DNA from: Sitta carolinensis
Taxonomy: Eukaryota > Chordata > Aves > Passeriformes > Sittidae
Assembly: GCA_032173965.1 (NCBI GenBank)
Contig: CM063294.1
Coordinates: 7,982,452-8,046,451 of the forward strand
Direction of reading: 5' to 3'
DNA: 64,000 nucleotides
Shown: piece by piece, positions 18,941 to 28,945 of the stretch
Numbering within the stretch: position 1 is the first letter of the stretch
Layout: each line of letters starts with the position of its first letter
The notes under the pieces: model-generated
What the model was told of the DNA's origin: nothing
The model's database searches: none
What the model saw: only the letters and a program-made list of their open reading frames with translations
Made by a program: the position numbers and the translations under genes

Positions 18941-19652
18941 GTAGGGACCCACACTGGTTTCACATTTTTTCTGTCTTGTTTAGAAAGTTCATAGTACTTT
19001 TCTGCCTATAAAATACTCCAGAAAGGATCGGCAATGTGGTTTTTTTTCCCTTTGGAGCAGCCTGCAGAGCCCCTGTGGACACCCTCTGGAACAGAAGCAG
19101 CTCCTGCTGCCTGAGAACGCCCACGTGGCAGCCAGCTTGGGCTCTACCTGATTGAAATTCAATCCCTTTCCTGCTGTCCCTTCCCAAAATCATAGCAAAA
19201 ACCTGGATGCTGCGTTCCCTGCTGCCTGCAGCTCCCTCACTGTGTGCTGGTGCAGGGACTCTGCCCTTTTGCTGTAGCTCAGCACCAACACCGGCTGTGA
19301 GCCCTGAGTGATTCCAGCCCCATTCCAATTAAACCTTCCCCCAGGCTCAGTATGCTCCCAGGGATCCTGCAGACTGCTCCTGGTGACATTCTTTGGGCAG
19401 ATGTCCCCTCCTTTAAATGCTGCTTGTTTTTTTTGGGGGGTGCTGCTGCCATAAATCAGCTCTGGGGAGCATCTGTGAGCAGAACGTGCCCTGAGCCTCA
19501 GCCCCACTCCTCTCCCGTGAATTCCTCGGGGGTTAAATCCCGGTTACACTTGAAGAACCACACCCTCAGGTCTTTGAAAGGCAGAAGTCACCCTTGAGCT
19601 CTTCGAGGTGTGATTTTGGCCACTTCACACTTCCCCTGTGCTCGCTTTTCAG
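18941..19652 (+). other. STK10: STK10 intron
   Basis: A 0.7 kb phase-0 intron. Nothing recognisable was seen apart from short T and G runs. Confidence 0.85.
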
Positions 19653-19787
19653 CATCCCTTTGTCAGCAAGGTCACCAGCAACAGGGCCCTGCGGGAGCTG
19701 GTGGCCGAGGCCAAGGCTGAGGTGATGGAGGAGATCGAGGAGAGCCGGGATGAAGCAGAGGAGGATGATTCCTCGGAGTCTGCCTCG
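19653..19787 (+). CDS. STK10: STK10 exon, end of kinase domain and acidic start of linker
   Basis: This 135-bp exon starts [20 protein letters not shown], which closes the kinase domain, and then becomes strongly acidic ([20 protein letters not shown]). The acceptor is ctcgcttttcag and the donor gtgagc; both boundaries are phase 0. The acidic stretch is conserved in STK10 but its length varies. Confidence 0.94.
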
Positions 19788-20464
19788 GTGAGCAGCTTCA
19801 CCACTGTGGCTGTGCTGGGGGAAAGGAACCTGGCAAATTTTCCAGCCTCTAAAAACTGTTCTGGGCCTCACCAGGTGGAGGGAGAGGTGGTTGCTTGGCT
19901 GGAGTTTGGTGGCTGCCAAGGGCATGGAGGAATAATGGTGCTGGGGTGCCCAGTCACAGGAGGGGCTCATGAAAAGTGGTTAAAAAACAAAAGTAAAATG
20001 GGGGGAAAAACAGGAAAAGAAGCCCTGATGCAGGCTGGAGAAGCTGGAGTGGAAGCAAAGCCAGCAGCACGTGGAGGGACCACCAGCCTGAGGGGGGAGC
20101 TGGGCAGATATGCCCCTGGGCTTGGCTCTTGGAAGGGGACATTCAGAGCTGCCTGGGGACACATCTCGACCTCCCTCCTCTGTCACAGAGGGAAGTGGCT
20201 CATCCATTGCAGAGTTAGCCGTGGGAAAAGGAGTTTGTGCAAATTCCTCATCTGCCTCTGAAGATGGGCAGGTTCTGGAGCTTTTTATTGTTGCCCTTCC
20301 TTCCACTCAGGATCCTTGGGGCCACGAAACCAGGGCAGATGTCCTAAAAGGGAAATTCCCTCCCAATAAGCCTTTAGTTCAGGGTGACTCTGCTCTGAAG
20401 CGGGGCCTTGTAGCCCTTGCAGCTGTGTTGAGTGCCAAACCCAACATCTTGCCTGTCTTTGCAG
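19788..20464 (+). other. STK10: STK10 intron
   Basis: A 0.7 kb phase-0 intron. No element or RNA gene was recognised. Confidence 0.85.
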
Positions 20465-21150
20465 CCCCCTGGGAAGCACAAGCGTGACCCCTCCAAGGCG
20501 AGCCAGCTGAGTTTTGATGGGGAGAAACCCCTGAACTCCTCCTTGCCCAAAGCTGTGAACGGCTCCGTGGGGACTGGCAAGGACACCCCAGAGGGCCAGA
20601 GCCACAAAGTCTCAGATAAAGGGGTGAGCAGTGACAGTGACAAACTGGAGAGCAACCACTCCACAAAACCCAGCTCAGCCTCCTCGGCCACCCAGGACAA
20701 GCCGGACATCATCCTGCAGCCAGGACATTTGGGGAGCAAAACAGAGGGGAACAAGGAGCCCAGGCTGGGCAAGGAGGAGAGGAAGAGCATCGAGGAGAGG
20801 AAGAGCATCGAGGAGAGGAAGAGCTTTGGGGAGAGGAAGAGCATCGAGGAGAGAAGAGCTTTGGAGAGGAAGAGCATGGAGGAAGGAAGGCAGGAGGAGA
20901 GGAAGTGCCTTGAGGAAAGGAAGAGCCTTGGAGAGAGGAAGAGCATTGTGGAGCGACCAGAGAGTGTCCTCCTGGAGAACTTGGGGAGGAGAAGCTGGCC
21001 AATGGAAGCCTTGACCCACTGGGGCCATTCCCTGGCTCCAAAAGGGACTCGGATTCTGGCAGCACCTCGGCCTCTGAGAGCATGGACCTCAGCATCTCCT
21101 TGTCTGCTGACCTGGCCCTCAACAGGGAGAGTGGCTCCATCTCCCTCAAG
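20465..21150 (+). CDS. STK10: STK10 large linker exon, with an apparent one-base frameshift
   Basis: This 686-bp exon encodes the low-complexity, Ser/Pro/Glu-rich linker between kinase and coiled coil, starting [17 protein letters not shown]. It carries a Glu-Arg-Lys-Ser repeat at 20,776-20,955. The length is one base short of whole codons although both boundaries are phase 0. Up to ESVLLENLG (near 20,983) one frame matches; downstream the expected [27 protein letters not shown] is read in the next frame. Restoring one G in the run ttggggagga (20,981-20,990) would rejoin them. A sequencing or assembly error is the simplest reason, but a real allele cannot be excluded. Acceptor tttgcag, donor gtgaga. 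Confidence 0.88.
20776..20955 (+). repeat. STK10: Coding 18-bp repeat (EERKSI-type units) in STK10
   Basis: About nine to ten copies of an 18-base unit related to gaggagaggaagagcatc encode E-E-R-K-S-I hexamers. Variants include [24 protein letters not shown] and ERKSLG. One unit near 20,850-20,872 has lost three bases in two separate places, which keeps the frame overall. I do not remember this repeat in human STK10, so it is probably lineage-specific. Confidence 0.85.
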
Positions 21151-22332
21151 GTGAGAGGGGGGCCAGAGGGTGCTGGAGAGCATGGAGGAGGGAGGAACCC
21201 TGCCCTAGGGAAAGCTTTGCAGGGTTTGTTTTCCATTTTCAGCTGGGTTGAGCTGTGCCAGGGGGATGTGGCTTGTCCTCAAGGGAAGGAGAAGCTCTTG
21301 GTAGAGCTGCTGAAGGTTCATGTGTCCTCTTCTGTGCCAGGCCACTGAAATCTAGGGGATGTCTGATGTCTTGTGTCTGTTTTGTGTGAAGGAACCACGC
21401 CACGAGTCTGCCTTGTCCTTGCTCAAGTGTGAAACCCCAAATGGGACTTGCTAAACTTTATCCATAGTCCATCACTCTGCTGCTCTTCCCTAGCACAGCT
21501 GATCCCAGGGAAAAGTTCATCTGGGCTTGTACCTCCCAAGTTTCCCAACCTGTCCTAAATCTGGCTGGGTTTGTGTCAGCAGGGATTGCACAAAGACCTC
21601 CCGGGCTTCTTGGCTTTTTCTAAAGCTTCCTGGAGGTTGGGAATGCCTGACCTGGAGCTGCCCAGGTCAGCAGGGCTTAGAGGATGAGGCAAAATAACTG
21701 GAATGGTATTTGCTGAGCTCTAGGAGAAGAAATGTTGTGGCTTGAAGGGGCAGAGGGATGTGTTGCACAAGATCTTTGTCACCGTTGCCTGCATGAGTGA
21801 GAACTTCCCGGCACAGAAACGTACCCAAAAACCTTTCTTAGCAAAACTTTCCCCACCTCCTGCTGGGAGCTGGAGAGCCAACATTCCCCACTGGAGCCTG
21901 CAGTCCCTAATGATTGGAAATGTGCTGCTCTTGCACGGGAATTTCCCCCTCCTCACGACCTTTCCAGGACTCCTGGTCTCCTTGAGGAGGAGGAATACAA
22001 TGCCACACATAGATTTGCTCTTTGAGTCGGTCCTTTAGAAGGGGAGAGGAGTTTTTTTTGGGGTTTTCAGGCTATAAGCCAAGTCAGATCCTGGTGACGA
22101 AGGGTCTTTGGGAGGTGGGCCAGGTTTCTTCAGGATGGAAGTCCCGCTGCTCCATGGTTCGGTCGCCAGGCTGGATCTCCAAATTCACTGATGGCTTGTG
22201 CCCTGTGTGGATTCCTTGTGTGTTCCTCACGAACAGCAGAGCATTAAAACTGCTCTGAGGGCTCCAGCCCAGCTGTTGCAGCCCTGGGGAGCTGCTTCAG
22301 GGGCCCCTCGTGTCCTCCTGCCCCCCCCCCAG
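21151..22332 (+). other. STK10: STK10 intron
   Basis: A 1.2 kb phase-0 intron ending in a run of ten C immediately before the acceptor AG at 22,331-22,332. No other feature was recognised. Confidence 0.85.
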
Positions 22333-22463
22333 GACTCCCGGCTGCAGAAGAAGACGCTGAAGCGCACGCGCAAGTTCGTGGTGGACGGGGTGGAGGTGAG
22401 CGTCACCACCTCCAAGATCATCAGCGAGGATGAGAAGAAGGATGAAGAAATGAGGTTCCTCAG
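22333..22463 (+). CDS. STK10: STK10 exon, start of the conserved C-terminal region; GC donor
   Basis: This 131-bp exon encodes [20 protein letters not shown], then [20 protein letters not shown] and RFL plus two bases of Arg, matching human [14 protein letters not shown]. The acceptor is a C10-AG tract. The only donor that preserves the frame and joins to R-RQELREL is AG|GCAAGT, a non-canonical GC donor with otherwise perfect consensus. The next exon supplies the G that completes Arg. Confidence 0.94.
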
Positions 22464-23869
22464 GCAAGTGGGATGGAGGGAGGGCACGGTTTTCCTCTTT
22501 TGAGCTGATCCAGAGCCAACCTAAAGTCCTCTTGTCCCCTGTCTTGGACAGGGGAAGGAGGGATTTGGCTCAAGGCGCAGCGAGGCTGTGGCGAGGGGGG
22601 GTTTGCTGTGGCTGGCTCTGTCCTCTGGGGGATGACTGAACGTGTCCCCAGGGCTGCAGATGCCTGGCTCAGTGGAAATTAGCTCAGAAAGCTCCTCAAG
22701 ATGTTCCTCTCCCTTCTGTTCTCGACTCTCCTCAGACTTCATTAACAGAAAGGCCAAGGGAGTTGTAAACTCCTGGAGCATTATTTAATATTCATGGGTG
22801 TATCCTCCCAGCTGGATGGCTCCTTTGCAGATCTTACAGCTTTCAAACCTCCCTGACTTATTCTGAGAAAGAGGAGCTGCTGCTTCTAGCACTGAAATGG
22901 AAAGGCTCTTAAAATAATTAAAATACAAATTGTTTCATTTGATGCCCAACTCCAGGCTCCCTGGTGCTGCGCTCAGGGACTCCCTGAGAGGATAATTTTT
23001 CCTAAACACTTTGTGTCTCTGTGGCTGCCTTATTCCTCAGCCCCAATATCAGATTTATGTCAAAGCTCATTAGCAGAGCTCATTTACTGGTGAGCTGGAT
23101 GAGGGGAAGGGTGCAATGTCATCATAAATGGGTCAGAATTTGGGAGAACTGCCCTTTTTGCCACCCAGGTGTGAATAAGAATGGACACAGAGCACAGAGG
23201 CCAGGCCAGAGCAGTCCAGCTTGGGATTTGAGGAGCAGTGAGCACTAACCCAGCTGGCCCAATGGGGGTTTGAGCTGCTGGGGGACACCAGTGCCTGCAG
23301 AACCCCCTCAGGAGCCTTGCCAGGGCTTGTTTGAGGAGCTGTGAAGGCTGATGGTTCTCCAGCAGTTCCCATAAAGCAGCATCCTGCTTCCTGCAGCATC
23401 CCAGCGCCTGGAGCACGTGGGGCAGCTGGGATCTCCCTCCTGCCTGTGCTCAAAGCAGGGGCAGGGTCTGTGGGATGGAGGGGCACCTTCCACTCTGTGC
23501 ATGGGACCATCTCTGCCCATCCCCTCCTGTCACTGTGATGCACAGAGGGAACACAGCAGGAGTTCAGGTAGAGAAGAAGAAAAGAACTCTCTCCTTTGTT
23601 GTTGACCTCGTATCTCTCAGTTTCTGGACAGTGAGCAGAGATTGCACAGAGAAGTTCCCACCTCTCCATCTCCACTGCTCACTTGAGAAGTCCATCAGGT
23701 GATCTCTTTTCACAAAGGAATGCAAACATGATCGTTGCTTATCTTACAATTCATGAGAACTGACTCCATTCTACCCAAACAAATCAGCAGGCTGATTTTC
23801 AGGGACAGCACCCTCCCTCTGCCGTTGCCTGACCCCTGGTCTCTCTGTCCCCCCCCTGCCCCTCTGCAG
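22464..23869 (+). other. STK10: STK10 GC-AG intron
   Basis: A 1.4 kb phase-2 intron that starts gcaagt and ends cctctgcag. The nearest GT (gtggga, three bases further on) would break the reading frame with the next exon. No other element was recognised inside. Confidence 0.85.
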
Positions 23870-23993
23870 GCGCCAGGAGCTGCGGGAGCTGCGTCTCCTG
23901 CAGAAGGAGGAGCACAGGAACCAGGCCCAGCTGAACAGCAAACACCAGCTGCAGCTGGAACAGATGCTGCGGCGCTTCGAGCAGGAGATGATG
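23870..23993 (+). CDS. STK10: STK10 coiled-coil exon
   Basis: This 124-bp exon encodes (R)[18 protein letters not shown], then [20 protein letters not shown] and EMM. It is the start of the long PKK-type coiled coil that mediates oligomerisation and localisation. Acceptor ctctgcag, donor gtagga, ending in phase 0. The final EMM replaces human EIN. Confidence 0.95.
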
Positions 23994-24085
23994 GTAGGAG
24001 GGCAGGGAGAACCCCGGGGAACCAGCTGGGAAGCCAGCTGGAAGATTTATAAGTCACAAGAATTTAGATAGAATGATAATTAGTA

Positions 24086-24467
24086 TGTCACAGGGTGAAA
24101 AAGTAGAATTTTGGGATTTCAGAATGTGAGATCAGGGGCAAAGCTGGAGGCAATGGGAGTGTCCCTGAGCTGCTTCTTCATCCTCTTGTTCTCCATCTTC
24201 TGTGGTGGTGTGGCACATTTGGGTTGGTCTAGAACAAAAGTACACTGTACAACAGAGTGGATAGATATTGGAGAATTGTTATAAATAAAGCATAGGTAAT
24301 TTTCAATATAAAAGATAGTGCTGTGCCAAGGGTGGACAGACCAAGGAAAAAAAGAGGAGAGCACTGGCCTGCAGAGAAGCTGTGGCAGGCCAGGGAACCA
24401 ATATGAGATAACAAAGAATAAACAAATTCCTGAACACGAGAAAACAGACGACTTGAGCTCTTCTTCA
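24086..24467 (+). mobile_element. LTR of an endogenous retrovirus, sense orientation in STK10 intron
   Basis: The segment opens tgtcacagggtgaaaaagta and has a TATA-like box (caatataaaagatag, near 24,304) and a poly(A) signal (gaataaac, near 24,417). It ends cttcttca, the same ending as the antisense LTR at 58,595. Its layout matches songbird ERV LTRs. The flanks (tagta on the left, gacac on the right) do not form a target-site duplication, so the ends may be wrong or adjoining sequence (24,040-24,640) may be part of the same insertion. No retroviral coding sequence was seen. Confidence 0.55.
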
Positions 24468-24669
24468 GACACAGGGCTGGGAGAAAACAGAAACCTTCCC
24501 AGAGACAGAGACAAGTTAAGTTAGGTGAAAGCCAAGCTCACAGAGCTCTCAAAAACCCCAGGAAGACCCGGACAAGAAAAACAAACCGGCAAAATAAAGA
24601 AAAAATACATATTTTTATATTTAAAAAAAAAAAAAACTAACAGAAGCTGCTCCGTTGCCTCGCTTGCAG

Positions 24670-24849
24670 GCCAAGAAGAAGTTCTACGACACGGAGCTGG
24701 AGAACCTGGAGCGGCAGCAGAAGCAGCAGATCGAGCGGATGGAGCAGGAGCACGGGCTGCGGCGGCGCGAGGAGGCGCGGCGCATCCGTGCAGAGCAGGA
24801 GCGCCAGCACGCCCGCTTCCTGGAGCACCTCCGCCACATGAAGAGGGAG
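24670..24849 (+). CDS. STK10: STK10 coiled-coil exon
   Basis: This 180-bp exon encodes [20 protein letters not shown] and continues [20 protein letters not shown], ending HLRHMKRE. It is highly charged, with Gln and Glu heptad character, and matches human [17 protein letters not shown]. Acceptor cgcttgcag, donor gtgagg, both ends phase 0. The exon is markedly GC-rich at wobble positions compared with its AT-rich left flank. Confidence 0.95.
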
Positions 24850-26656
24850 GTGAGGAAAGGCAGGGAGGGAGGGAGGGAAGGAGGGGAGGGCAGATGCTTT
24901 CTTCTGCCCAGGAAGGGTCGGGGTTTCTCGTGGTGAAACTTGAGGGGGAAGCGGTTGGCGGGTTAGGAGGGGATTCTTGGTTTGGGGGTGTTCTGAGGTG
25001 GGTTTGGGTGGGTCCTGAGGAGCTTTTTGGGTGGTTTCTCAGGAGATTTTTGGTGATTACTGAGATGTTGTTTGGTGGGTCCTGAGGTGATTTTGAGGTG
25101 GTTTTGGGTGGTTCCTGAGGTGCTTTTTGGTGACTCTTGAGTGCTTTAGGTGATTCCTGAGGTGTTTTTGGGTGGTTCCTGAGGTGGTTTTGGTGGTTCC
25201 TGGGGTGGTTTTGGGTGGGTCCAGAGGAGCTTTTTGTGGTTTCTGAAGTGCTTTAGGTGATTCCTGAGGTGTTTTTGGGTGATTCCTGAGGAGCTTTTTG
25301 TGGTTTCTGAGGAGCTTTTTGGTGGTTTCTGAGGTGTTTTTTGGTGGTTTCTGAGGTGTTTTTTGGTGATTCCTGAGGTGTTTTGGGTGGTTCCTGAGAT
25401 GGTTTTGGGTGGTTCCTGAGGAGCTTTTTGGTGATTCCTGAGGTGTTTTTTGGTGATTCTTGAGGTGATTTTGGGTGGTTCCTGAGGTGGTTTTGGTGTT
25501 TCCTAAGGGCCTTTTTGGTGATTCCTGAGATGATTTTCTGTGATTCCTGAGGTGGTTTTGGGTGTTTCCTGAGGTGTTTTTGGGTGGTTCCTGAGGTAGA
25601 TTTGGTTTGTGAGGTGGTTTTGGGCAGTTCCTGAGGAGCTTTTTGTTGTTCCTGAGGTGTTTTTTGGTGATTCCTGAGGAGCTTTTTGTTGTTCCTGAGG
25701 GGTTTTTTGGTGATTCCTGAATGCTTTAGGTGATTCCTGTGGTGTTTTTTGGTGTTTCCTAAGAGCCTTTCTGGTGATTCCTGAGTGCTTTAGGTGATTC
25801 CTGTGGTGTTTTTTGGTGATTCCTGAGGGCCTTTTTGTGGTTTCTGAGGAGCTTTTTGGTGATTCCTGAGGAGCTTTTTTTGGTTCCTGAAGAGCTTTTT
25901 GGTGGTTCCTGAGGTGGTTTTGGGTGGTTCCTGAGATGGTTTTGGGTGGTTCCTGAGGAGCTTTTTGGTGATTCCTGAGGTGGTTTTTGGTGGTTCCTGA
26001 GTGTTTTGGTTCCTGAGTGTTTTTGGTGGTTCCTGAGGTGTTTTTGGTGGTTCCTGAGGTGTTTTTAGGTGACTCTGAGGTTCTTTAGGTGATTCCTGGG
26101 GTGTTTTTGGGTGTTTCCTGAGGGCCTTTTTGTGGTTCCTGAGGTGTTTTTGGGTGGTTCCTGAGATGGTTTTGGGTGGGTCCTGAGGAGCTTTTTGTGG
26201 TTCCTGAAGTGCTTTAGGTGATTCCTGAGGTGTTTTTTGGTGGTTCCTGAGGTGGTTTTGGGTGGTTCCTGAGGTGGTTTTGGGTGGTTCCTGAGATGGT
26301 TTTGGGTGGTTCCTCAGGATCTTTTTGATCATTCCTGTGGTGTTTTTGGTGATTCCTGAGGACCTTCTTGTGGTTCTTAAGGAGCTTTTTGGTGATTCCT
26401 GTGGTGTTCTTTGGAGGTTCCTAAGAGCCTTTTTGGTGATTCCTGAGGGCCTTTTTGATGATTCCTAAAGAGCTTTTTGATGATTCCTGTGGGCCTTTTT
26501 GGTGATTCTTGTAAGAATCATTTTGGTTGGTTCCTGAGGTGTTTTTGAGTGATTCCTGAGGGCCTTTTGGATGATTCCTGAGCTATTCAGCCCCTGGACA
26601 TGGGGTTACTCCTGGCCTAAAGTGACCTGCAGGGAAATTTAATTTCCTGCCCACAG
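24850..26656 (+). other. STK10: STK10 intron dominated by a tandem array
   Basis: A 1.8 kb phase-0 intron that is almost entirely a degenerate 16-22 bp tandem repeat (see next entry). Only about 140 bases at the left and 65 at the right are outside it. Confidence 0.88.
24990..26590. repeat. Degenerate minisatellite, 16-22 bp unit (ggttcctgaggtg...)
   Basis: About 80 imperfect copies of a unit such as ttttggtggttcctgaggtg fill 1.6 kb. Variants carry gattcctgag, gagcttttt, gggcctttt and tgctttaggtg. The + strand is strongly G/T-rich and poor in C and A. It gives open frames on the minus strand (for example HPKPSQEPPKTTSGT-type repeats at 25,790-26,332), which are artefacts of the repeat. Confidence 0.93.
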
Positions 26657-26749
26657 GTCAAGAACGAGGTGGAGAAGCTGCCACGGCAACAGCGCAAAGG
26701 GAACCTGAAGGCGAAGATGGACGACTTCACCCAGAAAAAACAAACCATG
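26657..26749 (+). CDS. STK10: STK10 coiled-coil exon
   Basis: This 93-bp exon encodes [20 protein letters not shown] followed by [11 protein letters not shown]. It matches human [20 protein letters not shown]. Acceptor cccacag, donor gtgagc, both ends phase 0. Confidence 0.95.
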
Positions 26750-26904
26750 GTGAGCCTCAGGGAAGATCCCCCCTAATTCCAAGATTGGGAAATGTGCTGT
26801 GAAATGAAGCTTCCTTCCTGCTGGAGGGCCTGGCAGGTGCTGAAACACCAGCAGCTGCTTTCCAAGCTGCAGCAGAAGGAGGGCTCATGGTGGGTTTTTA
26901 ACAG

Positions 26905-27034
26905 GAAGAGGAGTTTTTGGCCAAGCAGAAGGAGGACCTGGAGCAGGCCATGAAGAACATCACTTCCCAAAACAAAAGAGAGATCTGTGACAAGGAGCGT
27001 GAGTGCCTCAACAAGAAGCAGCAGCTGATGAGAG
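26905..27034 (+). CDS. STK10: STK10 coiled-coil exon
   Basis: This 130-bp exon encodes [20 protein letters not shown], then [20 protein letters not shown] and LMR plus one base. The [10 protein letters not shown] segment is conserved with human. Acceptor ttaacag, donor gtgggt, ending in phase 1. The intron to its left is only 155 bases. Confidence 0.95.
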
Positions 27035-27449
27035 GTGGGTGGCAAAGGCTGGGAGGGAGGGAGGGGAGGGAGTGCTGTAACCATGGGTTTATCCAGCCCT
27101 GGCTCTTCCCACACAGCAGATGCTGTGACAGAGTTGCAAGCTGGCAGGATGGGATGTGGAAAAAAACAGCCTTGCCAGGTCCTGTCTAAATGTTTAACAA
27201 TAATAATACTTAGTGCTTTAATCTTCAAAGTGCTTTACAAATATGAACCAATTAGGCTTCGTAATTGCAAGAAATCACACTCCAATATGGTTTGCAACCA
27301 ATTTCTCTTGGAAAGCAGGGGGTGAATGGTCACCCCTAACATCTGCTTCACTGTTTGTGTGCACAGAGGTCTCTTGAGCTTGGGACACTCGGTGTGACCA
27401 GGATGAGAGGCCAGGGTGGGTGATCTCCTGCTCCTTCTCCTCCCCACAG

Positions 27450-27574
27450 ACCGGGAAGCTTGCATCTGGGATCTGGAAGAGCGTCAGCAGCAGGAGAAGC
27501 ACCAGCTCATCAAGCAGCAGCTGAAGGACCAGTATTTCCTCCAGAGGCACGAGCTGCTCAGAAAGCATGAGAAG
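27450..27574 (+). CDS. STK10: STK10 coiled-coil exon
   Basis: This 125-bp exon encodes (D)[19 protein letters not shown], then [20 protein letters not shown] and [21 protein letters not shown] is identical to human STK10 as I remember it. Acceptor tccccacag, donor gtgaag, ending in phase 0. Confidence 0.95.
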
Positions 27575-28127
27575 GTGAAGGCTTTACCCCTTCCCACCCT
27601 GGTGTGGGTCAGCAAGGTGTCCCTGGGTGCTTCCCCTCCAGGCTGAAAGGGGGGAATCACCAAGGTTGTGTGTTCAATCCCTATATGGGCCATCCACTTA
27701 AGAGTTGGACTCCATGATCCTTGTGGGTCCCTTCCAACTCAGAATATTCTGTGAATTCTGCGATTCTAGGGATGGGTTGGGAGTTAAAGGGCTTGGTCAT
27801 TATTAGTGAAAAAGGACCAGAATAAAGCTGGTGTCAAGAAGGCAATAAAACCTTCTTGCTTGGGATGTGTGCTCCGTGTTGTGTGCACTTAATGTGCGAG
27901 AAATTGGAAATTTTGGGAGGGCATTTGTAGAAATCTGCCGCCAATCATACGGCATGGTGGATTCCCAGAACAGGGAGTGAAGAGTGGCACTTCCAACCCC
28001 TTCTCCCCTGCTTTCCCACCACGTTCAATCCTTCCCCTCTCATCCCTTTGGAGCGTCACCAGCTGCCCGTGTCCTCCTGAGGCTCTGGGGAGGTGTCCCT
28101 GCCCCTCTGAGCCCCGTGTTCCTGCAG
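27575..28127 (+). other. STK10: STK10 intron containing a SINE
   Basis: A 0.55 kb phase-0 intron. About 110 bases near the left end are a tRNA-derived SINE fragment (separate entry). The rest holds nothing recognisable. Confidence 0.85.
27659..27768 (+). mobile_element. TguSINE1-like SINE, 5'-truncated
   Basis: The left part caccaaggttgtgtgttcaa resembles the B-box arm of a tRNA (gttcaatcc). It is followed by tatgggccatccacttaagag and a CR1-like tail (gttggactccatgatcctt, then gggtcccttccaactcagaatattctgtg and a gattct ending). This is the structure I remember for TguSINE1, a tRNA-Ile-derived songbird SINE with a CR1 tail. The tRNA A-box half is missing. The assignment is from memory and supports a passerine source. 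Confidence 0.7.
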
Positions 28128-28316
28128 GAAAGGGAGCAGATGCAGCGCTACAACCAGCGCATGCTGGAGCAGCTGAGGGCACGGCAGCAGCAGGAGAGGG
28201 CCCGGCTGCCCAAAATCCAGCGCAGCGAGGGCAAGACCCGCATGGCCATGTACAAGAAGAGCCTCCACATCCACTCCAGTGGCAGTGCTGCCGAGCAGAG
28301 GGAGAAGATCAAACAG
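28128..28316 (+). CDS. STK10: STK10 coiled-coil exon
   Basis: This 189-bp exon encodes [20 protein letters not shown], then [20 protein letters not shown] and [20 protein letters not shown] with IKQ. The [20 protein letters not shown] core is the most conserved part of the PKK region. Acceptor cctgcag, donor gtcagg, both ends phase 0. Confidence 0.96.
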
Positions 28317-28576
28317 GTCAGGGCTGCAAAGGCACCACTTGAGGCTTGGCTTGCTGCGGGGAGAAGGGGATTTGGGGAAATGCAGCTGTTTCTGGATTTG
28401 TTGCTGGTTCTGCTTTGTGGTTTTCAGCGCTGTCTCCATCGTGATTTGTTTTGGGGAGCGTGCTCGGGGGTTTTCCTTCTTTCCTGTGCAATAATGGGAG
28501 CTGGGCTGGTGTCTCAGCCAGCCCCAGAGACCAGGGCAATGCTGCTTACACGGGCACCTGCTTTTCCCTCTGCCAG

Positions 28577-28702
28577 TTTGCCCTGCAGGAGGAGAAGAGG
28601 CAGAAAGCAGAGCGGCTGCACCAGCAGCAGAAGCACGAGTCGCAGATGAAGGACATGCAGGCCCAGTGTGAGAGCAACACCAACGAGCTCCAGCACCTCC
28701 AG
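28577..28702 (+). CDS. STK10: STK10 coiled-coil exon
   Basis: This 126-bp exon encodes [20 protein letters not shown], then [20 protein letters not shown] and LQ. It matches human FSQQEEKRQKSERLQQQQKH. Acceptor tctgccag, donor gtactc, both ends phase 0. Confidence 0.95.
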
Positions 28703-28945
28703 GTACTCATGGCTTGGTCTCCCAGAACTGCCTGTGCAGCTCTCACTCTCTGGAGGAGTGGCTGCAGAGGACTTTCAGGAGTTGATGTCCCCTTGTTCTT
28801 GCCTTGAGAGGTTTTTGCTGCCGTGTCTAAACGTGGAGCTCAGAGCTCTGAATGGCTCTGCCAAGATAAATCCAATCCCTGTTTGACCACTGGATGTACA
28901 GTTCCAGCTACTTGACGGGTGTTGTGTTTGGTGATTTGTTTTCAG

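Noticed and set aside
25790..26332. A 180-codon minus-strand frame of proline-, lysine- and threonine-rich repeats.
   Set aside because: It is the translation of the degenerate intronic minisatellite in STK10.
27659..27768. A functional tRNA gene.
   Set aside because: Only a B-box-like arm is present, with no A-box half or acceptor stem, and it runs into a CR1-like tail, so it is a SINE.
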